This document shows, piece after piece, positions 6,664 through 10,957 of a stretch of DNA of 10,957 nt; position 1 is the first letter of the stretch, and each line of letters begins with the position of its first letter. The position numbers and the translations under genes are program-made. This DNA is from Fidelibacterota bacterium (lineage in GTDB: Bacteria; Fidelibacterota; UBA2242; JAFGTP01): assembly GCA_029939785.1 (NCBI GenBank), contig JAOZSG010000087.1, forward strand, positions 1-10,957, read 5' to 3'. The notes under the pieces were generated by a model. The model was not told the DNA's origin. It saw only the letters and a list, made by a program, of their open reading frames with translations, and searched no databases.

Positions 6664-7898
6664 AATACTGACTCAAACACTTCTACTAATTGTTTTGTTA
6701 AATTACGTCGGTGAAATTGTTTGATATAATCCATGTTTGGTTTTGGGTTTAATTTATTTTCCTTCCAAAGATTATACATATTTAATATTTGATTTTTTAT
6801 ATCATCAACAGAATTTGGATCTGCAAAATAGCCAAGGTTTGATTTATTAAGTATAGATTTAGTTTCACCATCAGGAATTATGGCTAATATTGGTTTATTA
6901 TAGATTAAATATGAAAATAATTTTGTAGGGATATAACTGCCATAATGCTTTTTACCAGGTAGAATTAATAATAATACAGATGAATTTTCTATAATATTTT
7001 CAATATCTTTTTGTGATTGAAAAGGTTTAATTTGGGTTTGTGTTAAAGATGTTTTCCTTATAAAATCTTGAATTTCCTGTGAAATATTACCAATATATTT
7101 AATTTGTATCAAATTCTTTAGTTTTGGATTTTCTTCAATAAGTTGGTTTAAACCATAAGTAAATTGTACCGGTGTATATTCGCCATAAAATGATCCAGTA
7201 TAACAAATTGTAAAATGAGATTGTGGTACAGTATCAAATGTTTTTTCAATATCATATCCGTTAGTAATCACACTCACTTTATTTTTTAAAAAATTATACT
7301 GTGCTATAAAATCAGAAGAAACGCCATTTGAAACAGTTGTTAGAGTTTTTGCTTCTTGCAATATATTTTTTTCCAGTTTTTTTTCTTTTTCACCTCTTAG
7401 TGTATTAGTATATGAATAAGTTGAATGTAAAGTCCAGTAATCTCTAAAATCACAAACCCATGGAATGTTAAATTTTTTTGATAATTTCATGGCAATTATA
7501 TGTGAGCAGATAGTAGGTGATGTTGAGAAAATCAAATCATATTTTTGTAATTTTAATTCTATTTTTGATTTTTTTATAGCATTTGGAATCCAACCAATTT
7601 TTGAATCAGGAATAAAAAATTTTTCTTTTATGATATCATAAAATTTTCCTAATCCAAATTTTGAAAAAATTATATGTAATATAAAAAGATTAAACTCATT
7701 TGTTCTAATTATTTTTATATCCTTTGGTATTTCATTTAATAGATTATTATCATAAGCGAAACTCAGTTTGTTATTTGTTGTAATAACAGTTGGTTGCCAT
7801 CCAAATTCAGGAAGATATTTTACGAACTTTAGTGATCGAAAGGTTCCACCACCTGCAATTGGCGGGAAATGATAGGCTATAAAAAGTACTTTTTTCAT
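6660..7898 (-). CDS. GT4-family glycosyltransferase, first gene of the operon
   Basis: The 412-residue protein begins VLFIAYHFPPIAGGGTFRSL (4-23), with the glycine-rich acceptor loop typical of GT4 enzymes with an N-terminal Glyco_trans_4 type domain. WVCDFRDYW (147-155), SNGYD-like TNGYD (212-216) and YTGSFYGEYTP (233-243) are also characteristic. The donor-site motif reads IPTKLFSYL (323-331); relatives usually have KLFEYL, so the nucleotide-binding glutamate position is serine 329 here (codon checked: TCA). Activity may therefore differ or be lost, though length and the other motifs are intact. It is the promoter-proximal gene of the leftward operon and is divergent from the flippase, with 44 bp between start codons. 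I see no convincing promoter consensus or RBS in that gap. Confidence 0.88.
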   Translation of the reverse strand: MKKVLFIAYHFPPIAGGGTFRSLKFVKYLPEFGWQPTVITTNNKLSFAYDNNLLNEIPKDIKIIRTNEFNLFILHIIFSKFGLGKFYDIIKEKFFIPDSKIGWIPNAIKKSKIELKLQKYDLIFSTSPTICSHIIAMKLSKKFNIPWVCDFRDYWTLHSTYSYTNTLRGEKEKKLEKNILQEAKTLTTVSNGVSSDFIAQYNFLKNKVSVITNGYDIEKTFDTVPQSHFTICYTGSFYGEYTPVQFTYGLNQLIEENPKLKNLIQIKYIGNISQEIQDFIRKTSLTQTQIKPFQSQKDIENIIENSSVLLLILPGKKHYGSYIPTKLFSYLIYNKPILAIIPDGETKSILNKSNLGYFADPNSVDDIKNQILNMYNLWKENKLNPKPNMDYIKQFHRRNLTKQLVEVFESVL

Positions 7899-7942
7899 AT
7901 TGTTTGTATTATTAATTAATTTGTTTGAAATTATTCCTGATT

Positions 7943-9391
7943 ATGAATTCTGAAAAAACATTAAAAAAACAAGTTGTACAAAGTTCATTTTGGTTATTTG
8001 GTGGAAATATTATTTCGCGAGTAGTTAGTTTGATTTCTACTCTAATTCTTGCAAAATTACTTTCTCCTGAAGATTTTGGTGTAATTGGATATGGTTTTTT
8101 AGTTGTTCAGACTATTGGATTATTTCGTGAAATGGGATTTAATTCGGCATTAATTTATCAAAAAGAAAATCTCGAAGAAGCTGCATCAACAGCATTTTGG
8201 TTTTCATTAGTTTGGAGTATATTTTTATATCTAATTATTTTTCTTTGTGCACCAATTGTTGCAAGTTTTTTTCGTGAGCCTAAATTAAATTTATTATTAA
8301 AAGTTTTACCAATTAGTTTAATAATTTCATCTGCATCCAGTATTCCAATGACATTAATGGAAAAGAGTTTAAACTTTAAATTAAAAGTGATTCCCGATGT
8401 TGTGCATTTAATTGCATATGGAATTATAACTGTAATATTAGCATTTTTCGGATTGAAATTTTGGGCATTTGTAATTGGAACACTTGTATCAGGCATAATT
8501 CAACTTATTATTGCTTTTAAATTAAGACCGATAAAAATAAAATTTAAAATTGATTTTAAAATATTAAAAGAAATGTTTGGCTTTGGCAAAAATGTAATGG
8601 GGCTTGGTGTTATTTATTTTGGTATTCGAAATATAGATGATTTTTTTGTAGGTAGAATGCTTGGTACAACTCCGCTTGGCATTTATCAGTTTTCTTATCG
8701 CATTGCAAATATTCCTGCAACAAATATCTCAAATGTTCTTGGGAAAATTTTATACCCTTCTTTTGTAAAAATAGCTGGTAGTACATGGGAATTGCGAAAT
8801 GCATTTTTGAAATCTTTCCGATATGTTGCATTTATTACTATACCTATTACTTTTTATATTATTCTTGTCATTCCTGATTTTATTACATTGTTTTATTCTA
8901 AATGGATTAATGCAATTATGCCTATTCAGTTAATTGCTTATTTTGGCGGATTAAGGGCAATAGGTTCGGGAATGGGTAGTGTCTTTTTAGCAAAAGGGAA
9001 ACCAAATTTGCTTCTTCCTATTGCAATAATTCAATTATCAATTTTAAGCATAATAATTTATCCATTAGTTCATTTATATGGAGTTATTGGTGCATGCTGG
9101 GCAATCAATATATCGATTACTTATTCATTTCTTGCAACTTTTTGGCGATTAAAAAAAATAATTGATTATTATTTCAAACAAGTTGTAGAAGTTATCATGT
9201 TTCCATTATTAGTCTCAATAATCCTCTATTTATTAATGATTATTTTTTCAGAAATGTTGAAACATAATAGTAATGATTTTCAATATTTAATATTTAGTAT
9301 AAAATTAGTATTATTTCCTGTTTTATCAATTATCTGTTCTTATCTATTTACAGATACTCTTAAAAATATTGTCAAGGATTTTACAAATTGA
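7943..9391 (+). CDS. wzx: Wzx-like polysaccharide flippase (MOP/PST family)
   Basis: The 482-residue protein is rich in membrane segments (about a dozen hydrophobic stretches), as expected for the polysaccharide transporter branch of the MOP superfamily. These proteins move undecaprenyl-linked glycans across the inner membrane. Family-like features are the N-terminal amphipathic QSSFWLFGGNIISR (13-26), LAKLLSPEDFGVIGY (36-50) and DDFFVGRMLGTTPLGIYQF (232-250), followed by IANIP and the NVLGKILYPSF stretch (264-274), close to the WzxC/TuaB type. An in-frame TTG at 7925 would add six residues; I prefer the ATG at 7943 because the extension is not family-like and neither has an RBS. It is the only plus-strand gene in the glycan block: divergent from the GT4 operon and abutting the next minus-strand gene with zero bases between stop codons. 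Symbol by family, not by ortholog. Confidence 0.9.
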   Translation: MNSEKTLKKQVVQSSFWLFGGNIISRVVSLISTLILAKLLSPEDFGVIGYGFLVVQTIGLFREMGFNSALIYQKENLEEAASTAFWFSLVWSIFLYLIIFLCAPIVASFFREPKLNLLLKVLPISLIISSASSIPMTLMEKSLNFKLKVIPDVVHLIAYGIITVILAFFGLKFWAFVIGTLVSGIIQLIIAFKLRPIKIKFKIDFKILKEMFGFGKNVMGLGVIYFGIRNIDDFFVGRMLGTTPLGIYQFSYRIANIPATNISNVLGKILYPSFVKIAGSTWELRNAFLKSFRYVAFITIPITFYIILVIPDFITLFYSKWINAIMPIQLIAYFGGLRAIGSGMGSVFLAKGKPNLLLPIAIIQLSILSIIIYPLVHLYGVIGACWAINISITYSFLATFWRLKKIIDYYFKQVVEVIMFPLLVSIILYLLMIIFSEMLKHNSNDFQYLIFSIKLVLFPVLSIICSYLFTDTLKNIVKDFTN

Positions 9392-10534
9392 TCATAATTT
9401 TGTGATTAGTTGTTCAAATTTTGTTACATTTTTTTTCAAATTAAATTTTTCTTCAATTATTTTTCTACTATTATTTTTAAATTTTTCTCTTATTTCTGGA
9501 TGATGATATAGATGTTTAATTTTTTTTGCTAATTGTTGAGAATTTGAAGATTCCACAAGATATCCATTTTTATTATCTATGATTATTTCCGGAAGTCCTG
9601 TAATGTTTGTTGCAATCACAGGTAATGCCATTGCCATTGCTTCCATTACTGCTATTGGAATTCCTTCTGAAAGACTTGGTAGTACAAAAATATCTGAGTT
9701 TTGAAGATATTCTTTTATTTCATCTTGCGTTTTTATTCCTACTAAAAATATTTTTTCATTAAGATTATTTGAGTTTATTATCTCAGAAAGATCCTCAAAG
9801 TCAGGACCACCACCAATTATATTACATTTAAAATTTATATTGTTATCATTTAGTAACTTACATGCGTCAATCAGATATTTTATTCCTTTTATTTCTTTTA
9901 AAGCTGATACAGATAGAATGGTAAATATATCTGATTGGCTGTCCAATTTCATAGTAAAGTAATCAGTATCAATACCACAATAATTAACTGTTATATCAGT
10001 TTCAGATAGTGAATATTTTTTGATGAGTAAATTTTTATTATAATTTGAAATTGTAATAAATGGTTTTGCATTTAATATTAGTTCTTTTAAATATGGTGCA
10101 GGATAAAGTAGAAGTTCTGAACCATGACCAGTGCAACTGAACGGTACATTAAGAAATTTTGATAATAACATTCCTTTTAGTGCTGCATTGTTTGCAAAGT
10201 GAGCGTGAATATGTTCTGTTTTTATTAAATTTATTTCGTGATAGTGAGATAAAAAAAGCAATGAATCTTGAAATCCCAAATATTTTATCAATAATTTATA
10301 ATGGTTTATTGTTTTGAAAAATGTTTGATTTAGTAATATGAGAAGATTCCACCATTTTATTTTTGATGATATATATATCACTTTAAATGGAAGATTCATT
10401 AGTTTCTCATTTTTTTCTCCCCATATAGAAATGACAGTAATTTCATGCCCCATTTTTGTCAATTCTATCATTTCATCATGTGCAACGATTTTGTGTTTTG
10501 TTGGATAGAAATTTAGAAAGTATGTGATCTTCAT
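9392..10534 (-). CDS. GT4-family glycosyltransferase
   Basis: The 380-residue GT-B protein has the full GT4 motif set. In the N-domain are HIHAHFANNAA (108-118) and TGHGSELLLYP (135-145). The linker is NYCGIDTDYF (184-193). The donor domain has SVSALKEIKGIKYLI (208-222), IIGGGPD (239-245), and an intact E290-x7-E298 within PSLSEGIPIAVMEAMA (286-301). It resembles colanic-acid-type GT4 enzymes; the sugar cannot be predicted. The start is ATG at 10534, giving MKITYFLN, the usual N-terminus. An upstream in-frame TTG at 10546 would add four residues and has no RBS. Its stop directly abuts the flippase stop (shared TGATCA), so no terminator separates the two convergent genes. A long non-coding stretch lies upstream. 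Confidence 0.92.
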   Translation of the reverse strand: MKITYFLNFYPTKHKIVAHDEMIELTKMGHEITVISIWGEKNEKLMNLPFKVIYISSKIKWWNLLILLNQTFFKTINHYKLLIKYLGFQDSLLFLSHYHEINLIKTEHIHAHFANNAALKGMLLSKFLNVPFSCTGHGSELLLYPAPYLKELILNAKPFITISNYNKNLLIKKYSLSETDITVNYCGIDTDYFTMKLDSQSDIFTILSVSALKEIKGIKYLIDACKLLNDNNINFKCNIIGGGPDFEDLSEIINSNNLNEKIFLVGIKTQDEIKEYLQNSDIFVLPSLSEGIPIAVMEAMAMALPVIATNITGLPEIIIDNKNGYLVESSNSQQLAKKIKHLYHHPEIREKFKNNSRKIIEEKFNLKKNVTKFEQLITKL

Positions 10535-10910
10535 TTTTATATTCAATTAGGTTAAGTAATATGTATTTTCAATAATCACTTTATACGGCAAAGCCACGCT
10601 CAGTCACAGAAATATAGACTAATGCACGTGTTTACATATTACTATTTTATAAGATAAATTTCTATAGATAGATGAAGATAATGATAAAATACAACATTTT
10701 TGTATATGAACATTGAAATAAGATGAAAAATAAATAAAAGATATTGAAAGGTAACGGTTTGAGATATGCGACGTTTTTTTCCGAGCCTAATAGGCCGAAG
10801 GTAGGCTCGGAAAAAATGTGGCAAAGCCCAAGAGAGGCGATAGCCGAACGCAGCGTATATTCTTGTTGTAGAAGCGTGCCGAGTTTATTGTTCTGTGGTC
10901 GTCTTAACTC
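10535..10910. other. Non-coding region with GC-rich palindromic islands
   Basis: No convincing gene lies here. AT-rich DNA carries two GC-rich islands, at about 10585-10635 and 10765-10885. Both contain GGCAAAGCC (10587-10595 and 10820-10828), itself a small hairpin. The first island also has CACGTG at 10625-10630. The second holds a nested hairpin structure. The composition differs sharply from the neighbouring genes, suggesting remnants of a mobile or recombination-related repeat. A promoter for the adjacent GT4 gene should lie near 10540-10580, but only a weak TTGAAA/TAATTG pair (17-bp spacing) is visible. Confidence 0.6.
10764..10860. repeat. Multi-hairpin palindromic element
   Basis: An outer pair ATATGCG (10764-10770) and CGTATAT (10854-10860) is complementary apart from one G-U-type position. 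Inside lies a perfect 15-bp inverted repeat: T6-CCGAGCCTA (10775-10789) and TAGGCTCGG-A6 (10802-10816) around a 12-base loop. Two short hairpins follow, GGC-AAA-GCC (10820-10828) and GGC-GATA-GCC (10836-10845). The large hairpin has its T-tract before and A-tract after the stem on both strands, so it lacks the trailing U-tract of an intrinsic terminator. It may be a REP/MITE-type repeat, a folded recombination site or a structured RNA. The short hairpins alone would be weak. Confidence 0.6.
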
Positions 10911-10922
10911 TTAAAAAGTTAA
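10904..10922. repeat. Small inverted repeat at the end of the partial gene
   Basis: TTAACT (10904-10909) and AGTTAA (10917-10922) are perfect inverted repeats around a 7-base loop. The stem is AT-rich, spans the stop codon of the partial minus-strand reading frame and has no following U-tract. It is probably weak or incidental. Confidence 0.3.
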
Positions 10923-10957
10923 TACTTTTTCACATTCAATTACCCATTCTGCTAATT
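10911..10957 (-). CDS. C-terminal end of a gene continuing beyond the window
   Basis: Reading leftward from the window edge, one frame gives LAEWVIECEKVLTF and then TAA (10911-10913). The residue mix resembles an amphipathic helix of a real protein, and the frame stops just before the compositional change into the non-coding region. Only 14 codons are visible, so neither family nor function can be named, and chance openness cannot be excluded. Confidence 0.4.
   Translation of the reverse strand, partial: LAEWVIECEKVLTF

Noticed and set aside
7925..7942. TTG start extending the flippase by six residues
   Set aside because: No RBS supports it, and the ATG at 7943 gives an N-terminus typical of the family.
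8158..8831. Minus-strand open frames inside the flippase gene (8158-8496, 8610-8831)
   Set aside because: They lie opposite a clearly coding membrane protein and have no recognisable protein features.
10535..10546. TTG start extending the last GT4 gene by four residues
   Set aside because: No RBS; the ATG at 10534 gives the usual MKI start of GT4 enzymes.
10581..10640. Integron attC site or other named recombination site
   Set aside because: TTATACGGC and CACGTG hint at attC-like cores, but I cannot find a matching pair of core sites in the right spacing and no integrase is present.
10774..10816. Intrinsic (bidirectional) terminator
   Set aside because: The T-tract precedes and the A-tract follows the stem on both strands, so RNA from neither strand ends in a U-tract after the hairpin.
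10642..10824. 60-codon minus-strand open frame
   Set aside because: It runs through the AT-rich spacer and the large hairpin, has no RBS, and its protein shows no family-like pattern.

Overview
The window is AT-rich bacterial DNA, about 26-28% GC by hand count on sample lines of the glycosyltransferase genes. It uses the standard genetic code and is densely packed. Most genes lack a recognisable Shine-Dalgarno sequence and have A/T-rich leaders. A Wzx-type flippase and several GT4 glycosyltransferases point to a cell-surface polysaccharide locus of a probably Gram-negative bacterium. Few visible SD motifs, a DUF4143 ATPase and palindromic intergenic elements would fit the Bacteroidota/FCB side of the tree (Bacteroidota, Ignavibacteriota, Cloacimonadota and relatives). 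This placement is a guess; there is no rRNA or marker gene to confirm it.

Layout. (1) 1-72: tandem 32-bp palindromic repeat, cut by the window edge. (2) 128-1363 (+): AAA_14/DUF4143 ATPase. (3) 1371-1500: a GC-richer, MITE-like insertion with inverted-repeat ends and a 9-bp flanking direct repeat. It sits exactly between the convergent 3' ends of the ATPase and a toxin gene. (4) 1499-2076 (-): a complete YefM-YoeB type II toxin-antitoxin operon with promoter, TGTACA operator, strong RBS and TTG start. (5) 2115-7898 (-): a six-gene-direction block transcribed leftward, containing three GT4 glycosyltransferases, a PaaK/CapK-like adenylate-forming enzyme and, after a 31-bp gap, a compositionally different GT2 glycosyltransferase with a C-terminal membrane segment (five genes in all). 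The first four overlap by 4 or 17 bp. (6) 7943-9391 (+): Wzx-like flippase, divergent from that operon and abutting the next gene with no gap. (7) 9392-10534 (-): a fourth GT4 glycosyltransferase. (8) 10535-10910: a non-coding stretch with GC-rich hairpin islands. (9) 10911-10957 (-): probable last 14 codons of a gene continuing beyond the window.

How the genes work together. The four GT4 enzymes and the GT2 enzyme would assemble an oligosaccharide on a lipid carrier at the inner face of the membrane. The flippase would move it across. The adenylate-forming enzyme may activate an acid for decoration or lipid linkage of the glycan. No Wzy polymerase, initiating sugar-phosphate transferase, ligase or nucleotide-sugar gene is visible, so this is only part of a larger locus. 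The TA module, ATPase and palindromic elements at the left edge look like an accessory border.

I found no clearly new multi-gene system. The most interesting items are the precise MITE-like insertion, whose removal restores overlapping convergent stop codons, the nested multi-hairpin element near the right end, the conserved TGTACA operator, and the degenerate nucleotide-binding acidic residues in the GT4 trio.
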